Shown: positions 42,666-51,844 of the stretch, in pieces
Layout: each line of letters begins with the position of its first letter
How positions within the stretch are numbered: the stretch's first letter is position 1
Made by a program: the position numbers and the translations under genes
The notes under the pieces: model-generated
What the model was told of the DNA's origin: nothing
The model's database searches: none
What the model saw: the letters and a program-made list of their open reading frames with translations, nothing else
From: an uncultured Sutterella sp.
GTDB taxonomy: Bacteria > Pseudomonadota > Gammaproteobacteria > Burkholderiales > Burkholderiaceae_F
Direction of reading: 5' to 3'
Assembly: GCA_900542805.1 (NCBI GenBank)
Contig: UQOW01000005.1
Location: 1-64,000, forward strand
DNA length: 64,000 nt

Positions 42666-44984
42666 ATGGCGCTGTCAAGCCGCTTTTTCCGCGTCACGGG
42701 GCTGGTGCAAGGCGTCGGTTTTCGACCCACCGTGTATCGGATCGCGATTGCCTTAAATTTAAAGGGCGAAGTGTTTAACGACGCCCAAGGGGTGGGCATT
42801 CACCTTGAAGGCGAGGCAGAAAGCCTTGATGCTTTTGAACCGGAGTTGCGACGCAACGCCCCTACCCTTTGCCGCATCGATTCGGTCTGTGTCAAAGACG
42901 TGCCTTTTGTCGGCTACAAGGACTTTGTCATCACACCGAGTCGGGCCGGAACCGTGACAACGGCGATTACGCCCGATGCCGCTACCTGTCAGGCGTGCCT
43001 CGCGGACATGTTCGATTCCAGCAATCGCCGCTACCGCTATGCCTTTACTAATTGCACCCATTGCGGACCACGGTACACGATTACGCGCCACCTGCCCTAC
43101 GATCGACCGCAAACCTCCATGGCCCGCTTTGCCATGTGTGCTAAGTGCCGCACCGAATACACGGACCCCTTAGATCGCCGCTTTCATGCTCAGCCCAATG
43201 CGTGCCCCGTATGCGGACCGCACCTTTCCCTTTTACGGGCCGATAAAACGCCGGTTGCGGGCGACCCGATTGACGAAACGGTCCGAGCCCTTCGGGACGG
43301 TGCGATTGTCGCCGTCAAGGGGCTCGGGGGATTTCACCTCGCGTGTGATGCCCGCAATGCCAAGGCTATCGCAACGCTCCGTCTTCGTAAGCACCGCGAT
43401 GAGAAACCCTTTGCCGTCATGGTCGCCAATGTTGCAAGCGCCCGCCTTTTCGTTCAGGTCAATGACGCTGCTCAGGCGCTTCTGGAAGGCATCGAGCGTC
43501 CGATTGTTCTCTTGCCGAAAAAACCGGGACTCGATTTACCCGGCCTTGCCGATGCGCTTGACAGCATCGGCGTGATGCTCCCGTACACCCCGCTTCACTG
43601 GCTTCTTTTTCATAGTTTTGCCGGAAAGCCGGAAGGGACGCGTTGGACACAGGACCTTCCGCTTTCTGACATTTTGGTCATGACTTCGGCCAACCCGAGC
43701 GGCGAGCCGCTGGTTACGGGTAACAATGAAGCTTTTGATCGACTAAAGGGCATTGCCGACCTCTTTTTAATCCACAACCGAGACATCGTCGTCGGGTGCG
43801 ACGATTCGGTCATCAAACCCATCGGCAAAAGTTTTGCCTTCATCCGACGCGCCAGAGGCTACACGCCGCGCGCCGTGAAGCTTTCCTGCGACATCCCGCC
43901 GACCCTTGCAACCGGAGCCTTTTTAAAAAACACCGCCGCTGCAAGTCGCGGGAAGGAAGCGTTTTTAACGCAACACATCGGAGAGCTTTCCAACGTTGCG
44001 ACGCAAGAGGCGTTGCGCAAAGCCGTCTCGCATCTTCTTTCCATTTTCCAAATCCGTCCGGACCTGTTGGCCTGCGATGCGCATCCGGACTTTTTCTCCA
44101 GTCGTCTGGCCAGGGAAATCGCCGACCGAGAAAACGTTCCTCTGATTCCCGTGTACCACCACGCCGCCCATGTCGGCGTCGCGATGGCAGAGAACGGGCG
44201 CACCGAGGCAACGCTCGGGTTTGCCTTAGACGGTGTCGGACTCTGTCCGAAGAACGGTACGTGGGGCGGCGAGTTACTCCTTGCCGATGCGACCGGGTTT
44301 TCGCGCAAGGCCCACTTAAAGGAAATTCCCTTGGTCGGGGGCGACACGGCGGCCCGAGAGCCCTGGAGGACCGGAGCGGTCCTGCTGTGCGCTATCGGGC
44401 ACGAAGATCGGATTTCGTTTCACTACGGACAATACCCCGCAAGTCGCTTGATTCCGGAAACCGTTCAAAAAGAGCACCTCGTGCGCCGCACCAGTGCGCT
44501 CGGGCGTTACTTTGACGGCGTTGCAAGCCTACTCGGGCTGTGCGATATCCAGCATGAGGAAGCCACGGCGGCGATGCGTTTGGAAGCTTTAGCGGCAACG
44601 CGAAAAGGGCGCATTCTCGAAGGTTGGAGCATTGAGGACAGCGTCATTTCCATAGACGGCATCCTCGCCTCGATATTGAGTAACCCGGATAAAGCACAGG
44701 CGGCGGCAGACTTTCATCGAACGCTTGCCAAGGCCCTATCCCAAGCGGCCCTTGACGCGGCTAAAGAAATCGGTTACGAAGGTCCCGTGGCGCTTACGGG
44801 GGGCTGTGCCGTCAACCGCCTTTTGGTCGCGTCCGTCTCGGAGGATTTAAAATCAGGCGGTTTTAAAGTCCTTATCCCGAAAGACGTTCCTGCCGGCGAC
44901 GGGGGACTTGCGCTCGGCGAACTTTGGCTTGCCGCTCTAGCCTACAAGGCCGGAAAAACGCACTACGCATGGAGAGAAAACTAA
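42666..44984 (+). CDS. hypF: Carbamoyltransferase HypF
   Basis: A 772-residue protein that makes the cyanide ligands with HypE. Domains in order: acylphosphatase (GLVQGVGFRPTVYRIA), two zinc fingers (CQACLADMF ... CTHCGPRYT; CAKCRTEY ... CPVCGPH), YrdC-like (GAIVAVKGLGGFHLACDA), and a Kae1-like carbamoyltransferase (PVYHHAAHVGVAMAENG; VALTGGCAVNRLL). Full family length. The start lies 4 bp after the hypB stop. Confidence 0.97.
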   Translation: MALSSRFFRVTGLVQGVGFRPTVYRIAIALNLKGEVFNDAQGVGIHLEGEAESLDAFEPELRRNAPTLCRIDSVCVKDVPFVGYKDFVITPSRAGTVTTAITPDAATCQACLADMFDSSNRRYRYAFTNCTHCGPRYTITRHLPYDRPQTSMARFAMCAKCRTEYTDPLDRRFHAQPNACPVCGPHLSLLRADKTPVAGDPIDETVRALRDGAIVAVKGLGGFHLACDARNAKAIATLRLRKHRDEKPFAVMVANVASARLFVQVNDAAQALLEGIERPIVLLPKKPGLDLPGLADALDSIGVMLPYTPLHWLLFHSFAGKPEGTRWTQDLPLSDILVMTSANPSGEPLVTGNNEAFDRLKGIADLFLIHNRDIVVGCDDSVIKPIGKSFAFIRRARGYTPRAVKLSCDIPPTLATGAFLKNTAAASRGKEAFLTQHIGELSNVATQEALRKAVSHLLSIFQIRPDLLACDAHPDFFSSRLAREIADRENVPLIPVYHHAAHVGVAMAENGRTEATLGFALDGVGLCPKNGTWGGELLLADATGFSRKAHLKEIPLVGGDTAAREPWRTGAVLLCAIGHEDRISFHYGQYPASRLIPETVQKEHLVRRTSALGRYFDGVASLLGLCDIQHEEATAAMRLEALAATRKGRILEGWSIEDSVISIDGILASILSNPDKAQAAADFHRTLAKALSQAALDAAKEIGYEGPVALTGGCAVNRLLVASVSEDLKSGGFKVLIPKDVPAGDGGLALGELWLAALAYKAGKTHYAWREN

Positions 44985-44986
44985 CG

Positions 44987-45217
44987 ATGTGCCTTGCCGT
45001 TCCTGCAAAAATTATCCGCCTTGAGGATTCCAATCAGGCGCTCTGTGACATGGGGGGCATCACGAAACCCATCGATGTTTCGCTCACGCCGGACGCTCAC
45101 GAAGGCGACTGGGTCATCGTTCACGTCGGTTTTGCCCTAAATAAAATCGATGAAGCGCAAGCCAAACGCACGCTTGAACTGTTAAGTGAGGCCGGAAGTC
45201 GGGAGAAAAGCGCATGA
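44987..45217 (+). CDS. hypC: Hydrogenase assembly chaperone HypC
   Basis: A 76-residue OB-fold protein: MCLAVPAKIIRLED with the essential Cys2, then GDWVIVHVGFALNKIDEAQA, the family core. It binds the Fe(CN)2CO intermediate with HypD and delivers it to the large subunit. GGAGAG precedes ATG 44987, two bases after hypF. HupF, in the opposite operon, is a longer paralogue. Confidence 0.96.
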   Translation: MCLAVPAKIIRLEDSNQALCDMGGITKPIDVSLTPDAHEGDWVIVHVGFALNKIDEAQAKRTLELLSEAGSREKSA

Positions 45218-46329
45218 ATCTTGTGGCTGACTTTCGCGACCCGAAAAAGGCTGCAGGCTTAATCGATGCCATCGCCAAAGCCGCTCGCAGCGACAAAACG
45301 TATCGCTTTATGGAATTTTGCGGCGGACACACCCACGTGCTCTCGCGCTGGGGCCTTACCGATTGCTTGCCGGAAAACGTGCGAATGATTCACGGACCGG
45401 GTTGCCCGGTGTGCGTGCTTCCGATTGCACGGATTGAACTTGCGATTGATTTGGCGCTCGAACACAAAGCGATTGTCTGCACCTACGGGGATACCCTGCG
45501 CGTTCCGGCAGCGGGCGGTCGAACGCTTTTTTCCTGCCGAGCCCTCGGGGGCGACGTGCGCATGGTGTATTCGCCGAGCGATGCCTTAAAAATCGCCCGA
45601 GAAAACCCGAACCGTGAGGTGGTATTTTTTGCCATCGGATTTGAAACGACCACGCCGCCGACAGCCGTTGTTGCCAAAGCGGCCAAAGCCCAAGGAATTC
45701 GCAACTTTTCGCTTCTTGTCAGTCACGTCTTAACGCCCCCTGCGATGGAGCACATTCTCAAGACGGCACCGGCCAGGCCCGATGCGCCGCACCTAGACGG
45801 TCTTGTCGGACCGGCTCACGTCTCGACGGTCATCGGAAGTGCGCCCTACGAAGTCTTTGCCAATCAATGGAAAATGCCCGTCGTCATTTGCGGATTCGAG
45901 CCCTTGGATATGCTCTGCTCGATTCGTATGCTTATCGATCAAGTCAACAGCGGCCATCACGAAGTCGAAAACGAGTTTTCTCGCGCCGTCACAAAAGAAG
46001 GTAACCGTGTTGCCATCGCTTTAATGCGCGAAGTTTTCGAGGTGCGAGACTCCTTTGAGTGGCGCGGACTCGGGGCTATTGCGCATTCGGCATTAAAACT
46101 TAATGCTGCATACGCGGATTTAGATGCCGAAAAACGCTTTCATTTAGTCGAAAAACCCGTTGCGGACAACAAAGCTTGTGCGTGCGGCGCCATTTTGCGC
46201 GGAGAAAAAGAGCCGCGCGATTGCCCGCTTTTCGGCAAAGTCTGCACACCGGCACGCCCGATCGGCGCCTGCATGGTCTCAAGCGAGGGCGCTTGCGCGG
46301 CGTACTGGCGCTACAGCCCGAAGCGCTAA
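45214..46329 (+). CDS. hypD: Hydrogenase formation protein HypD
   Basis: A 371-residue Fe-S protein, the scaffold for iron-ligand assembly. FMEFCGGHTHV with the iron-binding Cys, HGPGCPVCVLP with redox cysteines, FFAIGFETTTPPTA, GFEPLDML, and a Cys-rich C-terminus (CACGAILRGEKEPRDCPLFG ... CTPARPIGACMVSSEGAC) holding the [4Fe-4S] cluster. Its ATG overlaps the hypC stop by 4 bp. Confidence 0.97.
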   Translation: MNLVADFRDPKKAAGLIDAIAKAARSDKTYRFMEFCGGHTHVLSRWGLTDCLPENVRMIHGPGCPVCVLPIARIELAIDLALEHKAIVCTYGDTLRVPAAGGRTLFSCRALGGDVRMVYSPSDALKIARENPNREVVFFAIGFETTTPPTAVVAKAAKAQGIRNFSLLVSHVLTPPAMEHILKTAPARPDAPHLDGLVGPAHVSTVIGSAPYEVFANQWKMPVVICGFEPLDMLCSIRMLIDQVNSGHHEVENEFSRAVTKEGNRVAIALMREVFEVRDSFEWRGLGAIAHSALKLNAAYADLDAEKRFHLVEKPVADNKACACGAILRGEKEPRDCPLFGKVCTPARPIGACMVSSEGACAAYWRYSPKR

Positions 46330-46339
46330 AAGGAGTTCT

Positions 46340-47386
46340 ATGACAATTCCCGCTCACTACGTTCGAAAACTTAATCTGAAAAACGACACGATTAACCTCA
46401 CGCACGGTGCGGGAGGTTTGGCGACGGCGCAACTCATTGAAGAAGTCTTTGCCAAGCACCTCACGAACACCTGGCTTGACGAAGGACACGACGGGGCACT
46501 TCTGCCGCCGATCACGCACCCGGTTGCCGTTTCCTGTGATGCGCATGTGGTCACTCCGCTCTTTTTCCCGGGCGGGGATATCGGGCGCCTGGCTGTGGCA
46601 GGAACCGTCAACGATGTGGCTGTGTGCGGCGCCAAACCCCTTTACATTGCCGCAACCTTTATTTTGGAAGAAGGTCTCTCGCTTTCGGTGTTAGACCGCA
46701 TTGTTCAATCGATGGCCGAAACGGCCCGTGAAGCCGGTGTTGCCGTCGTCACGGGCGACACGAAAGTTGTGGAGCAAGGCCACGGCGACGGGATTTATAT
46801 TTCGACAACCGGTATCGGGGAAGCCCTGATCGATTACCCGATTACAGGTCGCATGGCAAAGCCCGGTGACGCCGTCCTCATTTCCGGCTCCATGGGAGAC
46901 CACGGAACGACCATTCTCGGGCAACGGGAAGCCCTTTCCTTTGCCGGTTCCGTTCAAAGTGACACCGCTCCCTTAAATGCCATGATCCAGGCGCTTCTCA
47001 AAAACGTTCGCCCCGTGCATGTTTTGCGCGATCCGACACGCGGGGGTTTAGCGGCCACATTAAACGAGATTGCCCATCAAAGCGAAGTGGGGATCGATCT
47101 CATTCAAGAAGCCATTCCCGTCAAACCCGAAGTCGATGCCGTCTGCGAGTTTTTAGGGCTCGATCCGCTCTTTGTGGCCAACGAAGGAAAACTCATTGTC
47201 ATTGTTCCGGAAAGCGAAGCCGACCGGGCTCTTGCTGCTATGCGTGCCTCGCCGTATGGGAAAGACGCCGCCCGCATCGGGTGCGTGACGGCCGAAAATC
47301 CGGGTCTTGTTCAAATGACAACGCCCTACGGAGGAAAGCGCCTTATTGATTGGTTAAACGGCGAACAACTTCCGCGGATTTGCTGA
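46340..47386 (+). CDS. hypE: Hydrogenase expression/formation protein HypE
   Basis: A 348-residue AIR-synthase-like enzyme. It turns the carbamoyl group received from HypF on its C-terminal Cys into thiocyanate. The end is PRIC, with the acceptor Cys last. Motifs: LTHGAGGLATAQLIEEVF, DSHVV-type CDAHVVTPLFFPGGDIGRLA, VVTGDTKVVEQG, and DPTRGGLAATLNEIA. ATG 46340 has AAAAGGAG upstream; the frame open to 46160 lies inside hypD and is not used. Confidence 0.97.
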   Translation: MTIPAHYVRKLNLKNDTINLTHGAGGLATAQLIEEVFAKHLTNTWLDEGHDGALLPPITHPVAVSCDAHVVTPLFFPGGDIGRLAVAGTVNDVAVCGAKPLYIAATFILEEGLSLSVLDRIVQSMAETAREAGVAVVTGDTKVVEQGHGDGIYISTTGIGEALIDYPITGRMAKPGDAVLISGSMGDHGTTILGQREALSFAGSVQSDTAPLNAMIQALLKNVRPVHVLRDPTRGGLAATLNEIAHQSEVGIDLIQEAIPVKPEVDAVCEFLGLDPLFVANEGKLIVIVPESEADRALAAMRASPYGKDAARIGCVTAENPGLVQMTTPYGGKRLIDWLNGEQLPRIC

Positions 47387-47487
47387 CGTAACACGGTGTT
47401 TCGGCCGACGCCTAAACTTAATTGCCTCGTGCATAATTGGACCCGCTTGAAAAAATTCAGTTTCTTTGCGATGGATTGCTTAAAAAA

Positions 47488-48837
47488 ATGATGCCTTCTT
47501 TCCGTCTTTTTTTCGTCAGTGCATGTTGCGCCCTGTGTGCGGCAACGTCTTTTGCCGCTTCGGGCGAGACCTCGTCGACTCCTTCGACCGCCTTTCAGGA
47601 CATGCGTCCATTGGACCGCATTGTGGCCGTTGTCAACCGTGACGTCATCACCGAATACGAATTACAAACGCGCGTGCATCAAGTGGCGCTCAACTTAAGG
47701 CGTCAGGATATCGGGCTGCCCCCGATGCCCCAGTTGCGTCGTCAGGTGCTCGAACGATTGATTCTGGAAAAGGCCATTGAGCAGCGTGCGCAAGATACGG
47801 GCATTCGCGTTGACGAGCAGATGATCAGTGCCTCCATCGAGCAAATTGCGCAGAATAACCACATGACCGTGCAAGAGTTGCGCGACCGCTTAAGAACCGA
47901 CGGAACCTCCTACAGCGTCTTTAGAGACCAGATTCGCCAAGAAATCCTCCTGCAGCGCATTCGTCAGCGGGAAGTCGATTCCAAGATTCTCATTCCGGAA
48001 AGCGAAATCAATGCGTATTTAGCCGAAAAAGCCGGATTTGCCAGTGACGAGACGACCGAGTACCACCTCTATCACATCCTCGTGCCCGTTGCTGCCGATG
48101 ACACCAAGGGACGCGCAGCGCAAAAGACCGTCGATCAGATTTTGGAGCGAGCCTCGGCCGGTGAAGACTTTGCCAAACTGGCCACTGAATACTCCAAGGC
48201 AGACGATGCCTTAGAAGGGGGCGATCTCGGCTGGAAAGATTCCTCCCGCATGCCCTCGATTTTCTGGAAAGCCATTCAGGCCGACCCGAAAAAAGGTGCC
48301 CTTCAGGTCACGCGTACTCCCGAGGCTTTTCACATCGTGCGTGTTGCCGATGTGCGTGACGGGGTGAAGGCAAAACTAGCCGGAGAACCCGTAACACAAA
48401 GCCACGTACGTCAGATTCTGATGTTCGTTTCCGATATGACGCCCGAAGCGGAAGTTGTCAGTCGTTTAAATGACATCCGCCACAAGATTTTGAACAAAGA
48501 AGGCGACTTTGCCACGTTCGCTCGTCTGAACTCTGTTGATAGTTCCGCCACGCGCGGCGGCGATATCGGGTGGATTCGTCCCGGCGACCTTCCCGGGGAA
48601 TTTGAAGACGAAGTCAATCGCCTGAAGGTCGGAGAAGTCTCCGAGCCCTTTAAGACGCGCTACGGCTATCACATCATTGAAGTGATCGATCGGCGCGAAC
48701 AGCAAGCCGACGGGGAACGCTCACGCTTAGCGGCGCGCCAGGCTCTGCGTGAGAAGAAGTTAGCCGAAGCCTTTACCGACTGGCAGCGTGAAGTGCGCGA
48801 TCAAGCCTACGTAGAAATTCGAGAAGAGAACCTGTAA
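47488..48837 (+). CDS. surA: Periplasmic chaperone and peptidyl-prolyl isomerase SurA
   Basis: A 449-residue periplasmic protein: signal peptide (FFVSACCALCAATSFAA), SurA N-terminal domain (about 43-170, RIVAVVNRDVITEYELQTRV), and two parvulin domains (about 191-290 and 303-410) with EYHLYHILVP and SHVRQILMFV. It chaperones outer-membrane beta barrels such as LptD. ATG 47488 is chosen just before the hydrophobic signal; an in-frame start further upstream is unlikely. It overlaps rsmA by one base (TAATG). Confidence 0.95.
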   Translation: MMPSFRLFFVSACCALCAATSFAASGETSSTPSTAFQDMRPLDRIVAVVNRDVITEYELQTRVHQVALNLRRQDIGLPPMPQLRRQVLERLILEKAIEQRAQDTGIRVDEQMISASIEQIAQNNHMTVQELRDRLRTDGTSYSVFRDQIRQEILLQRIRQREVDSKILIPESEINAYLAEKAGFASDETTEYHLYHILVPVAADDTKGRAAQKTVDQILERASAGEDFAKLATEYSKADDALEGGDLGWKDSSRMPSIFWKAIQADPKKGALQVTRTPEAFHIVRVADVRDGVKAKLAGEPVTQSHVRQILMFVSDMTPEAEVVSRLNDIRHKILNKEGDFATFARLNSVDSSATRGGDIGWIRPGDLPGEFEDEVNRLKVGEVSEPFKTRYGYHIIEVIDRREQQADGERSRLAARQALREKKLAEAFTDWQREVRDQAYVEIREENL

Positions 48838-49637
48838 TGGGCACCTCTCTAGACGGTCACAAGGCACGCAAGCGCTTCGGACAGAATTTTCTCGTCGATT
48901 CGTTTTGGATTGACAAGTTAGCGCGTGCCGTGGGCGCCAAGCCGGGCGATGACATTGTAGAAATCGGCCCGGGAAAGGCGGCCCTGACGCGACATCTTTT
49001 AGATGGCGCCGGAAAAATCCGAGCCGTCGAAATCGACCGCGATTTGGCCGCCTGGCTACGAAGTGAATTTCCCGAGTCGCTCACGCTCATCGAGGCCGAT
49101 GCCTTGACAATCGATTGGAAAGATCTCGCAGAAAAGTCCGGTCACCTGAGAATTGTCGGCAATCTTCCGTACAACATTTCTTCGCCGCTTCTTTTTGCCC
49201 TGCTTCCGGCAGCCTCCTGCGTTCTCGATCAGCACTTTATGCTCCAGCGCGAAGTGGTCGACCGTATGGCCGCCGCTCCGGGCAGTAAAACCTACGGACG
49301 CCTGTCGGTGATGCTCCAGTGGCGCTATCGCATCACCAAGCTTTTTGACGTTCCGGCCGGAGCGTTCCGCCCGGTTCCGGCGGTTGTCAGCGCTTTCGTG
49401 CGCATGAAACCGAAAGATGAAAGCGAAATCGACCCGGTGGACTTTTCCGTCTTTTCCCGCGTTGTCACACACGCCTTCACGCAGCGGAGAAAAACCTTGA
49501 GAAACGCACTTTCTGCGATACTCACGGAAGACGCTATTTGCTCTTGCGGTATCGATCCGTCTTTACGGGCGGAAACAATTCCCGTCAAAGGCTTTGTCGC
49601 ACTCGCACGGTGCGCAGCCGAGCAATCGCATTCCTGA
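48837..49637 (+). CDS. rsmA: 16S rRNA dimethyladenosine transferase RsmA (KsgA)
   Basis: A 266-residue methyltransferase that dimethylates A1518 and A1519 of 16S rRNA. KRFGQNFLVDSFWIDKLA, VEIGPGKAALTRHLLD (SAM site), AVEIDRDLA, and the catalytic NLPYNISSPLLF motif are present, with FTQRRKTLRNAL near the end. It follows surA directly; pdxA, often between them, is absent here. Confidence 0.97.
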   Translation: MGTSLDGHKARKRFGQNFLVDSFWIDKLARAVGAKPGDDIVEIGPGKAALTRHLLDGAGKIRAVEIDRDLAAWLRSEFPESLTLIEADALTIDWKDLAEKSGHLRIVGNLPYNISSPLLFALLPAASCVLDQHFMLQREVVDRMAAAPGSKTYGRLSVMLQWRYRITKLFDVPAGAFRPVPAVVSAFVRMKPKDESEIDPVDFSVFSRVVTHAFTQRRKTLRNALSAILTEDAICSCGIDPSLRAETIPVKGFVALARCAAEQSHS

Positions 49638-49661
49638 CACCTTTTTTCCTAGGAGGCTTTC

Positions 49662-50303
49662 ATGCAATTTAAAGACGTCCTCTTAAGTCGTCATTCCGTT
49701 CGCTATTTCGAGGCGACGCCGGTTGCCGAAGCGATTCTTCGCGACATCATCGATGAAGCGACGCGTGCGCCGAGTTGGGTTAATGCTCAGCAGTGGCATG
49801 TGTGGGCTACAGAAGGAAAGACCTTAGAGAGCATCCGCACCGAGTTTTACGAGCGCGTTAACGCCGGTCTTGAAGGAAAAAGCGACATACCGCCTTCGCA
49901 TCGCGATGCGTTTTCGCCAATCGGTCGCGAGAACATGCAACAGTTTTCCAAAGCACGGGAAGACGCCGGCCTTGCGAGCATTAAGTTAGAGTGCCAATCA
50001 AAGCTCTTTTATGCGCCCGTGATGCTCTTTTTGACGCTACCTAAGACGTACACGCCCTATATGGTCTTTGATTTGGGAGCGTTCTCTCAAACGCTGATGC
50101 TCGCAGCGGCCGATCGGGGCATCGGGTCGCTTGTGGCTTGGAACCCCGTCAAATACCCGGACCTTATCCGCAAGTACATGCCGATTCCGCCCGAAGAGGC
50201 AATCGCGATTGCGATTGCCTTAGGCTATGAAAAAGCGCACCCTTTGAACGCGTTCCGCTCGACGCGTCAGGGCGTCGAGCAGATTTTGAACATCGTTCGT
50301 TAA
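49662..50303 (+). CDS. Nitroreductase-family FMN oxidoreductase
   Basis: A 213-residue flavoprotein. SRHSVRYFEATPVAEAI is the FMN-phosphate start, RAPSWVNAQQWHVWA the second FMN segment, and GIGSLVAWNPVKYPDLIRKY with IAIALGYEK the last. These enzymes reduce nitroaromatics, quinones or flavins with NAD(P)H. The true substrate is unknown. AGGAGG precedes the ATG. It is convergent with the amidohydrolase, with 6 bp between the stops. Confidence 0.9.
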   Translation: MQFKDVLLSRHSVRYFEATPVAEAILRDIIDEATRAPSWVNAQQWHVWATEGKTLESIRTEFYERVNAGLEGKSDIPPSHRDAFSPIGRENMQQFSKAREDAGLASIKLECQSKLFYAPVMLFLTLPKTYTPYMVFDLGAFSQTLMLAAADRGIGSLVAWNPVKYPDLIRKYMPIPPEEAIAIAIALGYEKAHPLNAFRSTRQGVEQILNIVR

Positions 50304-50309
50304 GAGCCT

Positions 50310-51725
50310 TTAGCCCTTCGGCAGAACAAAACGCGGACCGTAGGACTGAGACGGATCGGCCACAATCGCTTTCAAGCCGCGCGCGACAATCGACTCGGCG
50401 CCGCGCTCGGTGCAGATAATGCGCGCGCTCTTGCCTGTGATCTTCCCGTTAAGGAAAATCGCATCGCCTGCAACGAAGGCACCCACGGGGCTTTGCGTTG
50501 CATAGTCATAAACCGTCACGTCGGCATCGGCTCCGACAGACAAATGCCCCTTGGAGCCAAGGCGCAACATGCGGGCCGGATTCAAAGACGTTTTCACGAC
50601 AAATTCCGGCAACGTCAGGATGCCGAGTTTGACAAGGGAAAGCCCCTGCGAAAGGATGACGTTGCGCGGGATGCATCCGCCGTCCGTGCTGATGGCATCG
50701 ACGACGAAACTACCGTCCGGGCGTTTGGCTTCCGACAGCCACACACGCGGTAGCGGAGGATTGACGTTAAAGCTACCGCCCACGTCCGTTTTCTTTTCTT
50801 CCCAGTAGCGAAGTGCTTTTTCGCCTGTCATCAAGTCGCTATAACCGCCTGCGTCATACACAGCCCACGCGTGCCCGGCGAGAAATGCCTTTTTAACACC
50901 TTCGACGTCGGCTGAAAAACCGAATCGCGTCAGGCATCCGGCCGTGACCTTGCTGATGATTTTGCCTTGAGCATCGCACGTCAGGCGAGTCCCGTTACGC
51001 GGTGAGACATAGCTTTCGCAAAAGACATTCGGGTGCGCGAGCAGTTTATCGATGGCAATTTTCGTTTCTTCCAATTCGGGGCGAACGGCGCCGCGGCAAT
51101 ACGCATTGATGTGCGCTAAGTGCAACGGAGCGCTTCCTGCCATATCCACCGCCTCGACCATGCCTTCGATATTCGAGCCGTGTTCGGTTGTTCCCGCGTG
51201 CCAAGCCACATAGCAGCCGCGCTCCAAAGCCGTCTGAATGAGTTCGGAAGAAACGGTGGGGGTCAGAGGGTAGTGTCCGCCCAAAAGTTTGACGCCGAAG
51301 GCTCCGTCTTTCAGGCTTTTTTCAATTAAATCGACCATCTCGGCCTTAGTGGGCGAAGAAGTCTTAAACGTAAAGGGAGGTGAGGCAAACTGCAAAATTG
51401 CAACATTTAGCCCTGCCCCGTACTCGGGGATGTTATCGAGGATGTCGTCTAAGGGCCCTGCCATATCCAGACACGTTGTCACACCGCTTCGCGCCAGCAT
51501 GCGATGCCCGTAAAAAGAGCCCCACATTGAACCCAAATGCACGTGACTATCGATAATGCCCGGTTGCAAGATCTTGCCGGAAAAATCGTATTCCGTCTCG
51601 GACTTACCGGTAATCTGCGGAGCCACTTCGGCAATTTTTCCGTCCTGAACGGCAACATCAAAGACGCCGTTTCGACCGTTTAAGGGATCGACAACATGCG
51701 CACCGCGGAAGATTATTTGGAACAT
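50310..51725 (-). CDS. Metal-dependent amidohydrolase of unknown substrate
   Basis: A 471-residue amidohydrolase-superfamily enzyme. Metal ligands are visible: H61 and H63 (DSHVH), K146 (GVKLLGGH, likely carboxylated), H176 (AWHAGT), H202 or H205 (HLAHINAY), and D348 (STDGG). The C-terminal beta-sandwich with ADADVTVYDY closes the fold. It resembles dihydroorotase/D-aminoacylase-type enzymes, but none convincingly. GAGGAG precedes the ATG. An EamA transporter gene upstream on the same strand may move its substrate or product; this is inference. Confidence 0.85.
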   Translation of the reverse strand: MFQIIFRGAHVVDPLNGRNGVFDVAVQDGKIAEVAPQITGKSETEYDFSGKILQPGIIDSHVHLGSMWGSFYGHRMLARSGVTTCLDMAGPLDDILDNIPEYGAGLNVAILQFASPPFTFKTSSPTKAEMVDLIEKSLKDGAFGVKLLGGHYPLTPTVSSELIQTALERGCYVAWHAGTTEHGSNIEGMVEAVDMAGSAPLHLAHINAYCRGAVRPELEETKIAIDKLLAHPNVFCESYVSPRNGTRLTCDAQGKIISKVTAGCLTRFGFSADVEGVKKAFLAGHAWAVYDAGGYSDLMTGEKALRYWEEKKTDVGGSFNVNPPLPRVWLSEAKRPDGSFVVDAISTDGGCIPRNVILSQGLSLVKLGILTLPEFVVKTSLNPARMLRLGSKGHLSVGADADVTVYDYATQSPVGAFVAGDAIFLNGKITGKSARIICTERGAESIVARGLKAIVADPSQSYGPRFVLPKG

Positions 51726-51844
51726 AACCAGCTCCTCTTAAAAAGGAAGAAAACGGGAAGAGGATGCCGACAAGGGCCACCCCCTGCTCAGGCCCCTATG
51801 CTAACACCGACGAGAAATCTTCGCCCTTGAAAAGGGGGGGCTTT

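Noticed and set aside
51833..51840. G7 run downstream of the EamA gene as another phase-variation tract
   Set aside because: It lies after the stop codon, outside any reading frame, so length changes would not switch a protein.
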